From: Deltaproteobacteria bacterium
GTDB lineage: Bacteria > Myxococcota > Kuafuiibacteriia > Kuafuiibacteriales > Kuafuiibacteriaceae
Direction of reading: 5' to 3'
Assembly (NCBI GenBank): GCA_016703535.1
Contig: JADJBV010000001.1
Coordinates: 3,338,001 to 3,402,000, forward strand
Length of the DNA: 64,000 bases
Below are positions 44,226 to 51,464 of the stretch, one piece after another (positions within the stretch are counted from its first letter, which is position 1; the number at the start of each line of letters is the position of its first letter). The translations under genes were made by a program, and so were the position numbers. The notes below the pieces were generated by a model, which was not told where the DNA came from, searched no databases, and saw nothing but the letters and a program-made list of their open reading frames with translations.

Positions 44226-44827
44226 GACCCTTCTCTCTTCGTCTTCCCATCGCCGGCAACAGCGGCGGAGCGGTTGTATAGCCCCATCGCCTTCTGAATC
44301 CCAAGCTGAATGATCGAGAGGACCACTTCTTCGGCCTCCTCGAGCATCCGATCCCGCTGGGCATGTTCACTCTTCGCGAACTTACCCAAGACGTAATCGG
44401 CGGGATCCCACTCTGGCGGCGGCCGGCCAATGCCCAACCGCACCCGAATGAACCCGTCGTCTGGCAAGTGAGCCTTCAGGCTCCGCAGGCCGTTATGGCC
44501 TCCGTGACCCCCACCGACCTTGAGCTTGATCCGGCCCAGCTCGAAGTCGAGGTCATCGTGAATCACGATGACCTGGGCGGTGGTCAACTTATAAAACCCG
44601 AAGGCCGGCCCGACCGACTCCCCCGAGAGGTTCATGTACGGTTGCGGCTTCATCAGCACGCACTCCGCACCTCCCAGCTGGCATCGGCCGTACAGCGCCT
44701 TCCACTTCTTGTCGGCGAGCTCGATGCCAGCTCGACTCGCCAACCGGTCCACCGCCATAAAACCAACGTTATGGCGGGTGTCCCGATATTCGTTTCCGGG
44801 GTTACCGAGCCCAACGACCAGGAACAT
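44222..44827 (-). CDS. pth: Peptidyl-tRNA hydrolase
   Basis: The protein is about 201 residues from the ATG at 44827 and frees tRNA from peptidyl-tRNA that drops off the ribosome. Family motifs are present: LVVGLGNPGNEYRDTRHNVGF with the catalytic His, KPQPYMNLSGESV, and VIHDDLDFELGRIKLKVGGGHGGHNGLRS. I chose this start because the family begins M-x-L-I/V-V-G-L-G-N-P-G; an upstream ATG at 44839 adds four residues. The stop overlaps the rpsF ATG, so the two genes are translationally coupled. Confidence 0.96.
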   Translation of the reverse strand: MFLVVGLGNPGNEYRDTRHNVGFMAVDRLASRAGIELADKKWKALYGRCQLGGAECVLMKPQPYMNLSGESVGPAFGFYKLTTAQVIVIHDDLDFELGRIKLKVGGGHGGHNGLRSLKAHLPDDGFIRVRLGIGRPPPEWDPADYVLGKFAKSEHAQRDRMLEEAEEVVLSIIQLGIQKAMGLYNRSAAVAGDGKTKREGS

Positions 44828-44878
44828 CGCCAACCCCAAGGGGTGCTCACGCGGCTTGCGCGAGCACCACCTCTACGA

Positions 44879-45562
44879 TCACTTCTTGGCCGGAGCCTTG
44901 GCAGGGGCCTTGGCCGCCGCCGCAGGGGCCGCCGCCGCACCTTCGGCCGGAGCCGCCGCTGCACCCTCGGCGGGAGTCGCCTCGGCTGCCGCTTCGACCT
45001 TTTCGGCCCGTGGCGCCCGCACCGATGCGATGGCCAAACGACCGTCGAACCCCGAGGTCGTACCCTCCGGGAAGTTCACGTCGCTGACGTGCATGGTCTG
45101 ACCGAGCTGGAGGTGCGAGACGTCCAGGGTGATCAGCTTGGGGATCGACACCGGGCTGCACTTCACGGCCAAAGAACGGCGCGCGATGCCCAGCTCGCCA
45201 CCGGCGGTGACGCCCGCGGGCTTGCCGGTGAACTCGAGGGGGACCAACACCGTGACGGTTTCGGTCTCTCGAACCTCGATGAGGTCGACGTGGAGCAGGT
45301 TGCGCTTCACCGGATCGACCTGGGTGTCCTTGATCAGGGCCAGGACTTCTCGGGAGAGGCCCTGGATGCGCAACAAGGTGTTGGCGCCCATCCCCGAGTC
45401 ACGCAAGCTCCTCTTGAGCTTGATCGGATCGAGGGCGAGGGGCTGAGGGGCCTCTTTGTGCCCATACAGCACGCCCGGAATGTGCCCCTTTGCCCGGAGC
45501 TTACGAGCTGCGCCTTTGCCGGCGCCTTCGCGAGTTGTGACTTCGACTACCTGGTGTTCCAT
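44879..45562 (-). CDS. rplY: 50S ribosomal protein L25 (TL5/CTC form)
   Basis: L25 binds 5S rRNA. The 227-residue product has an N-terminal L25 domain (REGAGKGAARKLRAKGHIPGVLYG) and the second TL5/CTC beta domain. The last roughly 40 residues are Ala, Pro and Lys-rich (PAEGAAAAPAEGAAAAPAAAAKAPAKAPAKK cited as the tail region). The ATG at 45562 gives a good family N-terminus. It is preceded by a strong terminator of the prs unit and followed at 51 bp by pth. Confidence 0.93.
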   Translation of the reverse strand: MEHQVVEVTTREGAGKGAARKLRAKGHIPGVLYGHKEAPQPLALDPIKLKRSLRDSGMGANTLLRIQGLSREVLALIKDTQVDPVKRNLLHVDLIEVRETETVTVLVPLEFTGKPAGVTAGGELGIARRSLAVKCSPVSIPKLITLDVSHLQLGQTMHVSDVNFPEGTTSGFDGRLAIASVRAPRAEKVEAAAEATPAEGAAAAPAEGAAAAPAAAAKAPAKAPAKK

Positions 45563-45672
45563 GGCCCTACCCGTCTGGACTGTGAGGGCGCGCGATTAAC
45601 ACGCGCCATTCGAGTGGTCAAACTGATCTTGGCGGCCGCCGTAGAAGGCAAAAAAAGCCGCGGAATCCCGAA

Positions 45673-45702
45673 CAAAAAAAAGGTCTCGCGCCCCGTTGGC
45701 GC
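45673..45702 (-). terminator. Rho-independent terminator of the prs/lipoprotein unit
   Basis: On the minus strand GCGCC-AACGG-GGCGC is followed by GAGACC and a run of eight T (45674-45681 on the plus strand are A). It starts directly after the stop codon at 45703. A second T run lies about 15 bp further on. This is the best intrinsic terminator seen in the window. Confidence 0.75.
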
Positions 45703-46326
45703 TCAACGTGTGGTCAAGGTGTATCGGTGAAACCCGATATCCAGCTGAGCGAAGATCTGAGCGACCAGGGTGGGCCCTAGTCCATCGGCGCATTCATCGT
45801 CGAGGCGTTGGACCTCCATCCGCAAGGTCACCTCTTGGCCGGCGGTCACCGGCATGAGCCCGGTCAAGGTGGTCCCGATCGAGATCTCCAGGCGGCCCCC
45901 GACCGGCGCGCCGAAGACACCCACGTTTTGGGTGAGGAACTGGGTCACCTCTTGGTCACGGCGAACGCCGACGGTCACCCGGCACAAGGCCGAGCCGTCG
46001 CGTTTGGCCACGATGCCGCTGTAGTGGGCCCGAATCAGGAGGCCACCATCCCCCGGAGCCACCACCACCAGGCGGCCGATCTCCTTGACCTGATCTTGGT
46101 CCCCGAACTGGATGATCTGGGACTGGAGGTTGGTCAAGAGGACCGGGGTGCCGCCCTCGAGGCCGTCTTGACCCCGTTCGCCCGTGGGCCCCATCGGACC
46201 GGTGGGCCCGGTGGCGCCGGTCATGCCCGGGAGGCCTTGGTCCCCTTGAGGCCCCGGATTCCCGGGTACACCTTGGTCACCCGAGCAGGCGACCAACACC
46301 AAAAGTGCTGGAAGGGCGGTTCGCAT
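45703..46326 (-). CDS. collagen-like lipoprotein
   Basis: The 207-residue protein has a short lipoprotein signal ending LVAC at about residue 14. A collagen-like stretch of about 14 Gly-X-Y triplets follows (GDQ GVP GNP GPQ ... GER GQD GLE). The rest is a beta-rich domain of about 150 residues with two Cys, without a family I recognise. It should sit on a membrane surface as a trimer held by the collagen segment. The ATG overlaps the prs stop by one base (TGATG), so it is co-translated with a housekeeping enzyme, which is unusual. Confidence 0.78.
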   Translation of the reverse strand: MRTALPALLVLVACSGDQGVPGNPGPQGDQGLPGMTGATGPTGPMGPTGERGQDGLEGGTPVLLTNLQSQIIQFGDQDQVKEIGRLVVVAPGDGGLLIRAHYSGIVAKRDGSALCRVTVGVRRDQEVTQFLTQNVGVFGAPVGGRLEISIGTTLTGLMPVTAGQEVTLRMEVQRLDDECADGLGPTLVAQIFAQLDIGFHRYTLTTR

Positions 46327-47270
46327 CAGACGAAGAGGCTCGACACCGAGTCGCCGTGATGAATGCGCCGGATCGCCTCAGCGATCAAGGGCGCCACCGA
46401 AACCTGCCGGATCTTGCTGCAGGCCTGGGCCGCCGGCGAAAGCGGGATGGTGTTGGTGATGACCACCTCGTCGATCTGACTTTCGGTGATGCGCTCGACC
46501 GCCGGGCCCGAAAACACCGCGTGGGTGCTGTAGGCGACGATCCGCTTGGCGCCCCGCTCTTTGATCGCTTTGGCCGCCGCGACCAAAGTGCCGGCGGTGT
46601 CGACCATGTCGTCGAGCAAGACGACGTCGTGATCCTTCACCTCACCGAGCACGTTCATCACCTGAGCCTCGTTGGGCTGAGGGCGACGTTTGTCGATCAT
46701 GCCGAGTTGGCAGTTGAGGCGTTTGCCGTACGCGCGAGCGCGCTCCACACCACCGGCGTCGGGGCTGACGATCACCGCGTTGTGATCGAAGCGTTGCCGC
46801 ATGTCATCGAGCAACACCGGCATCGCGTAGAGGTGATCGAAGGGGATGTTGAAGAAGCCCTGGATCTGTCCGGCATGCATGTCGATCGACAAGACCCGGG
46901 TGGCGCCGGCGGTGGCGATCAGATCCGCCACCAACTTGGCCGAGATCGGCGTCCGCGGCGCGACCTTTCGATCTTGGCGCGCATAGCCGTAATACGGGAT
47001 CACCGCGGTGATCTGCTCGGCCGAGGCGCGGCGGAGCGCGTCGATGATCACCAAGAGCTCCATCAGGTTCTCGTTGGTGGGCGCGCAGGTCGACTGGATG
47101 ACGAACACATCCGAGCTGCGCACGTTTTCGCCGATCGAGACGTTGATCTCGCCGTCGGAGAAGCGCCCGACGGTGGCGCGGCCGTGATGGACGTCGAGCT
47201 TTTTGACGACCTCGTCGGCCAAGGCCTTGTTGGAGTTACCGGTGAAGATCTTCAGAACGTTCCCGACCAC
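46326..47270 (-). CDS. prs: Ribose-phosphate pyrophosphokinase
   Basis: The enzyme makes PRPP from ribose 5-phosphate and ATP for nucleotide, His, Trp and NAD synthesis. The 314 residues carry GRFSDGEINVSIGENVR, YYGYARQDRK, SIDMHAGQIQGFF and the PRPP loop VVLLDDMVDTAGTL. It uses GTG at 47270, preceded by GGAAGG about 9 bases upstream. The tRNA-Gln gene ends 39 bp upstream on the same strand. The gene order prs-rplY-pth is conserved in related bacteria, but here a lipoprotein gene is inserted. Confidence 0.97.
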   Translation of the reverse strand: MVGNVLKIFTGNSNKALADEVVKKLDVHHGRATVGRFSDGEINVSIGENVRSSDVFVIQSTCAPTNENLMELLVIIDALRRASAEQITAVIPYYGYARQDRKVAPRTPISAKLVADLIATAGATRVLSIDMHAGQIQGFFNIPFDHLYAMPVLLDDMRQRFDHNAVIVSPDAGGVERARAYGKRLNCQLGMIDKRRPQPNEAQVMNVLGEVKDHDVVLLDDMVDTAGTLVAAAKAIKERGAKRIVAYSTHAVFSGPAVERITESQIDEVVITNTIPLSPAAQACSKIRQVSVAPLIAEAIRRIHHGDSVSSLFV

Positions 47271-47309
47271 TCGTATGGACCTTCCGTGCTGACGTTGAAG
47301 TGAAGGAGA

Positions 47310-47382
47310 TTGGGGCAGCAGGACTCGAACCTGCGAATGTCGGATTCAAAGCCCGATGCCTTACCAACTTGGCGATGCCCCA
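47310..47382 (-). tRNA. tRNA-Gln (anticodon UUG)
   Basis: The 73-nt cloverleaf is complete. The acceptor stem is TGGGGCA/TGCCCCA with discriminator A, the D arm GCC...GGC, the anticodon stem TCGGG/TCCGA around CTTTGAA, a 5-base variable loop, and the T arm GCAGG-TTCGAGT-CCTGC. The anticodon TTG reads CAA (and CAG by wobble), so it is tRNA-Gln. CCA is not encoded and must be added after transcription. Confidence 0.95.
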
Positions 47383-47450
47383 GTCGCGAGCGGGATAGAA
47401 AGGGTTCACAGGCCGACTGTCAACGTGTAGCGTGCATCAGAGGCCAACCT

Positions 47451-47918
47451 TTGTTGCGTTCGTCGTTTTTCCTAGTGCTCCTGGCGGTCGCCTTGGGCGG
47501 GTGTCCCCGCCCCGAGGTTCAGCCGGAGGACGCCCTGCGACGCTTCTTGGCCGACCTTCAGTATGGGAGGGCCGACGCCGCCTGGGCCGCCCTGAGCGAA
47601 GGCAGCAAAGAGGAGCTCCTGAAGCGCCACCGAACCCTGGCCCAGGCCCGGCAACAGCCGGCCACGGATCGCCCCGCGGAGATACTGTATGGGGAGCTCG
47701 GGATCGAGGTCTTGGCCAGCCCCGAAAACATCGTGGTCGTTTCGCCCCTGGGGCCCGAGGTCGTCTTGCGGGTGGCGGTCAAGGGCGGCCGGAGCGCCGA
47801 ACTCCGCATGCAACGCTCGGGCGAAGACTGGCGGGTTGACCTGGTTTCGGCCCTGCACCCGGCCCCCGCCCTGGACGAAGGGCTCCGGGGGGTGCCCGCT
47901 CCGCCCAAACCAGAGTGA
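47451..47918 (+). CDS. small lipoprotein of unknown function
   Basis: The product is about 155 residues and begins with TTG at 47451 (or 47454). It has a lipoprotein signal LVLLAVALGGC and then a mixed alpha/beta domain. The N-terminal EDALRRFLADLQYGRADAAWAAL helix pair resembles DUF4878/NTF2-like lipoproteins that mediate small interactions. AGAGG lies 7 bases before 47451, which decides the start. The reading frame extends further upstream, but that extension reads across the tRNA gene antisense and is not coding. Confidence 0.62.
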   Translation: MLRSSFFLVLLAVALGGCPRPEVQPEDALRRFLADLQYGRADAAWAALSEGSKEELLKRHRTLAQARQQPATDRPAEILYGELGIEVLASPENIVVVSPLGPEVVLRVAVKGGRSAELRMQRSGEDWRVDLVSALHPAPALDEGLRGVPAPPKPE

Positions 47919-47927
47919 GGCGTTCCG

Positions 47928-48374
47928 TCAGCGGGTAGGGTCGACGGCCTTCATGACCTCCAGGTAGCGCATCTGGAGATCGTAGAGCAGCGTGTCGAGG
48001 AGCCGGGTCTCTTCGGTGTCCAGGTTGTCCTGGGTCTTCTCTTTCAACATCCGCAGGATGTCGATGTACTGGGCGGCGGCGCCGAGGTCGGACTTGGAGG
48101 CCACCCGCTCCGGATCTTCTCCGCCCAACAACATGGCGGCGTTGGTGCCGAGGGACAAGACGAACTCACCGAAGCCGATGCCCCCCGGCCGCGCGGGCCG
48201 TGACGCGCCGCTCGCCTTGGGCTGCCCTGGGCCCGGACCCGCGGCGCTGGGGCCCGAAGTTGGGGGCGGGTTGGAAGGAGGTGCGGACGCCGGCTCGGCG
48301 TCGTCCCTGGAGTTGCCCTCGGCGTCGAAACGGCGCCGGTCCTTCACCTTGAAGCTCTTGTTGTCCTCGCTCAT
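47928..48374 (-). CDS. DUF1844 family protein
   Basis: The 148-residue protein has a disordered N-terminal part (Pro, Ser, Gly-rich, about residues 20-65). The DUF1844 core follows (GFGEFVLSLGTNAAMLLG, AAQYIDILRMLKEKTQDNL, RLLDTLLYDLQMRYLEV). The function is unknown. The family is widespread in Deltaproteobacteria and Acidobacteria. The gene follows the small gene at 48384-48581 by 9 bp and converges with the small lipoprotein gene. Confidence 0.85.
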   Translation of the reverse strand: MSEDNKSFKVKDRRRFDAEGNSRDDAEPASAPPSNPPPTSGPSAAGPGPGQPKASGASRPARPGGIGFGEFVLSLGTNAAMLLGGEDPERVASKSDLGAAAQYIDILRMLKEKTQDNLDTEETRLLDTLLYDLQMRYLEVMKAVDPTR

Positions 48375-48383
48375 GGCGAAAAC

Positions 48384-48581
48384 TCAGTCGTCGCTGCCGT
48401 CGTCGGCGTCCCGTTCGGCCTTGGCCTCTTCGTGGAAGCGGGTCTCGTAGTCGACGAAGTCGCCTTGTTCGGCGAGGTCCGGGAGCTCGGCCAGGACCTT
48501 GTCGTACTGCTCCTGGGTAAGCTGCTCTTTGTGGATGTAGCGGTGGACCACCCGGGTATCGAGCTTCTGTGCAGCGATCAT
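48384..48581 (-). CDS. small hypothetical protein upstream of DUF1844
   Basis: The 65-residue product, starting at ATG 48581, is acidic at its C-terminus (ERDADDGSDD). Its composition is that of a real small helical protein (VVHRYIHKEQLTQEQYDKVL, AELPDLAEQ). It is followed by DUF1844 after 9 bp on the same strand, so the two form a small operon. I do not recognise the family. Confidence 0.6.
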   Translation of the reverse strand: MIAAQKLDTRVVHRYIHKEQLTQEQYDKVLAELPDLAEQGDFVDYETRFHEEAKAERDADDGSDD

Positions 48582-48653
48582 AGGGGGTGGAAGTAAGCAG
48601 GGAGCCCCGCCCTGTCAAGACCTTCGCCGGTTTGGAGCCGGGTCTCCCCTCGT

Positions 48654-49925
48654 TTGGTTGCCGTAACCCACCGGTTTGCGCCAAACTCCGGGGCTCTGAC
48701 CCCCGCCCACGAGCCATTTGGGAAATATCGCCTGGTGCGCCGGATCGCCGAGGGCGGAATGGCGACCATCTACTTGGCCACCAGCCAAGGGCCGGGCGGC
48801 TTCGAAAAGCCGTGTGTCATCAAGCGCATCAAGCCCCAGTTTTCGGCCTCTCCCGACTTTCGGGGGATGTTGGTCAAAGAGGCCAAGGTCGCCGCGCTCC
48901 TCAGCCACCCCAACGTGGTCCAGGTCTTCGACTTTGGTGAGGTGGGCGGCGAGTACTACCTGACCATGGAGTGGGTCGAGGGGACCGCGCTGAGCCGGCT
49001 GATGGCGGTGGCCTACAAGCGAGGTGTGGCGGTGGGCCTGCGGGCCGCGGTCGAGGTCGGCCTCGCGATGGCGAGCGCCCTCGACTACATCGCCTCCGGG
49101 GTCCTGGTCGACGGACAGCGGGTCAACGTCGTCCACCGCGACGTCACGCCGAGCAACATCTTGGTGTCCACCACCGGCGCCATCAAGTTGACCGACTTCG
49201 GGATCGTCAAGGTGTTGGAGGCGCCCTCCTCCACCAAGGTCGGGGTCATCAAAGGCAAATACGCCTATATGTCGCCGGAACAGATCAAAGGGCAGGAGCT
49301 GGACACCCGTTCGGATCTCTTCTCCTTGGGGGTGGTGCTCTACGAGATGGTCACCGGCCGACGCCTGTTTCGGCGCCCGGATATGGCCTCTAGCATCGCC
49401 GCGGTCTTGTCCGGGCATGTGCCCCCGGTGCGGCAGATCGACCCTTCGATCCCGGTGGCCTTCGAACAGATCTTGTCCAAGCTGTTGGCCAAAAAACGGG
49501 ACGAACGTTACGGGAGCGCCGCCGAGCTGCTGGAGGTCTTGACCCAGTTCTCCCTGAGCCCCGAGGCCTCGAGCCGGGCCGGAGCGCTGACCGCTTGGGT
49601 CCAGGAGGCGAGCCAAACGCCACTGCGCAGCGCCAGTCAGGTCGTGGATCCCAAAGATCCGAACGGCGCCGCCGCGCAGGACTTCGACGACGACGAGTTG
49701 GGTGAGGCGGTGCAGCTGCGATCGGACCCACTCGCGTTCGCTGCCCTTGATCAGACCATCCCGGAGGGCCCTGCCTCTCCGGCGACCGCGCCGGTGGCGG
49801 CCATGGCGACCGGATTCCCAGAGCGGGCCCAAGGCGGAGCCGGCACCGCGCCTTGGTTGATCGCCGCGGTCTTGTTCGCGGCGATCGTCGGGTCGATCGC
49901 CTTTTGGGCGATCCTGTTCGGCTAA
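48654..49925 (+). CDS. membrane-anchored Ser/Thr protein kinase
   Basis: The 423-residue Hanks-type kinase has a glycine-rich loop (RRIAEGGMATIYLA), the catalytic Lys in VIKRIK, HRDVTPSNIL with the catalytic Asp and Asn, TDFGIVK and GKYAYMSPEQ. The domain ends at about residue 295. A Pro/Ala-rich linker follows, and one C-terminal membrane helix (WLIAAVLFAAIVGSIAFWAILFG) with no visible extracellular sensor. The only start codons in front of the domain are TTG at 48654 and other weak ones, so the N-terminus is uncertain. It converges with the TPR/DUF4388 gene (17 bp apart). Confidence 0.9.
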   Translation: MVAVTHRFAPNSGALTPAHEPFGKYRLVRRIAEGGMATIYLATSQGPGGFEKPCVIKRIKPQFSASPDFRGMLVKEAKVAALLSHPNVVQVFDFGEVGGEYYLTMEWVEGTALSRLMAVAYKRGVAVGLRAAVEVGLAMASALDYIASGVLVDGQRVNVVHRDVTPSNILVSTTGAIKLTDFGIVKVLEAPSSTKVGVIKGKYAYMSPEQIKGQELDTRSDLFSLGVVLYEMVTGRRLFRRPDMASSIAAVLSGHVPPVRQIDPSIPVAFEQILSKLLAKKRDERYGSAAELLEVLTQFSLSPEASSRAGALTAWVQEASQTPLRSASQVVDPKDPNGAAAQDFDDDELGEAVQLRSDPLAFAALDQTIPEGPASPATAPVAAMATGFPERAQGGAGTAPWLIAAVLFAAIVGSIAFWAILFG

Positions 49926-49942
49926 ACCAAAGGTGCCCGTCG

Positions 49943-51448
49943 TTACTCGAGCCGAGATTCGTCGCTGCGCCGAGAGGCCTCCAAGACGGCGTGTTCGACC
50001 GGGACCAAAAGGGCCTCGTCGACCCGGACCTCGCTGGCGTCGGGGACGAAGGTCGCTTGCCCCTCGCGCAGCTCGAGCACCGGCCCGAGGCTGCGTAAGG
50101 TCCGCTCGAAGAGGAGCTGGGCCAATGAACGTTGCAGCGGCGGGGCCAAGCGGCTGAGGGCCGACAAGAGCAGCGGGCCCCGGGTGCGATCGTCGGGCGA
50201 CATCCCCGCCAGCACCCTTTCGGCCTCGGGCCCCAGGTTGCTCACCGCCAGGTGGAGCGGCTCGAAACGTTCGTCCTGGGCATCGAGCAGCCGACCGCCG
50301 ATCAACCAGACGGTGGCCCGGCCCCGTTCGGTCTGGATCTCCAGGCGCCCCGTCGCCCGCAGCTGGGCCAACAGCTGGAGCAGATCGGGGACGGTGAAGA
50401 GTCGGAGATCTCCGACCAATCCCGTCTGGCGGGTCGGCGACGGGGTCTGAAGGGCCTCGGCCAGATCGGCCCGGACCCGCTCGTCCTCGGGCTCCATGGC
50501 GGCCGCCTTGACCAGGTGAGAGGTCGCCTCCCGATGGGCGCCGAGGCGCACCAAGGCCCGGCCCAGGGCGTGGCGGGCTCGGGCTTGTTCCGGGGAGTGT
50601 TCGAGGCTCTGTCGCAGCGGGGCCACCGCCTCGAGGGGACGGCCCGCCTCGACCAAGGCCGCGCCGTACGCGGAGAGGGCCAAGGGGCTGGCGTCGTGTT
50701 GCACCAGCTGCTCCAGGCGACCCACCGCCACCCCCGGCAAGCCGGCCCGGGCCGCCAGCTCCGACAGGCGCAGCTCCAAAGGCAAGGGCAACAACCCATC
50801 CCCTCCCAAGGTGGCGACCACCTGGGCGGCCTCGGCGATCGAACGCCGCTCCAACAACGCCTCGCAGAGATCGAGGCGGTCCCCGACGTCGGAGAGTTGT
50901 TCGTCCTCTTGTTGGCGTAGGACGGCCAGGCGGTCTTCGGCGCGCCCCAAGGTCTGGTAGATGCGGGCCAAGAGCCGGCGACGTTCGGCCAGCTGGGGCC
51001 GGGCCGAATGGGTGACCGCCCGTTCCGCGGGCCGCAGGGCCTCGGCGGGCGCCCGCAGGCCCAGGTGAGCCCGGGCCTCCAGCTCGAGCAGCTCCGCCGC
51101 ATTGGGCTCCCGCACCAGCCCACGACGCGCCACCTGCAGGGCCTCCTCGGGTGCGCCACGACGCAACAGCAGGCCGGCCAAGTGGGCCTCGGCCCCGGGC
51201 CCGAGAGCCACCGCCTTTTGCCAAGCGGTCAACGCTCGATCCCAGTCTTCGAGCTGCTCGAGGGCCTGGGCCAGCTCTTCGTAGAGTTGGCGCTCCTCTT
51301 TGGCTTGATCGATGGCGCGCTCCAGGACGTGTCGAGCCGGGACCACGGCCCCAGCCGCCAAGAAGGCCTGGGCCAGACGTAACCAACCCCAAGCGTCATC
51401 GGGGTGGGCCGCGGCCGATTCGGCGAGCCTCTCGAGATCGTCGGTCAC
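49943..51448 (-). CDS. TPR protein with DUF4388 domain
   Basis: The 501-residue protein has many TPR-like helices in its first 330 residues (RLAQAFLAAGAVVPARHVLERAI and later GRPLEAVAPLRQSLEHSPEQARARHALGRALVRLG as examples). A DUF4388 domain follows at about 350-440 (GDLRLFTVPDLLQLLAQLRATGRLEI with WLIGGRLLDA). DUF4388 (PATAN-like) is found in myxobacterial regulatory proteins linked to kinases and polarity control. It starts with GTG at 51448, 16 bp after the TonB-receptor stop, and is the last gene of that operon. A Ser/Thr kinase converges on it. Confidence 0.8.
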   Translation of the reverse strand: MTDDLERLAESAAAHPDDAWGWLRLAQAFLAAGAVVPARHVLERAIDQAKEERQLYEELAQALEQLEDWDRALTAWQKAVALGPGAEAHLAGLLLRRGAPEEALQVARRGLVREPNAAELLELEARAHLGLRAPAEALRPAERAVTHSARPQLAERRRLLARIYQTLGRAEDRLAVLRQQEDEQLSDVGDRLDLCEALLERRSIAEAAQVVATLGGDGLLPLPLELRLSELAARAGLPGVAVGRLEQLVQHDASPLALSAYGAALVEAGRPLEAVAPLRQSLEHSPEQARARHALGRALVRLGAHREATSHLVKAAAMEPEDERVRADLAEALQTPSPTRQTGLVGDLRLFTVPDLLQLLAQLRATGRLEIQTERGRATVWLIGGRLLDAQDERFEPLHLAVSNLGPEAERVLAGMSPDDRTRGPLLLSALSRLAPPLQRSLAQLLFERTLRSLGPVLELREGQATFVPDASEVRVDEALLVPVEHAVLEASRRSDESRLE

Positions 51449-51464
51449 CGGAATCGGTCCCTCG

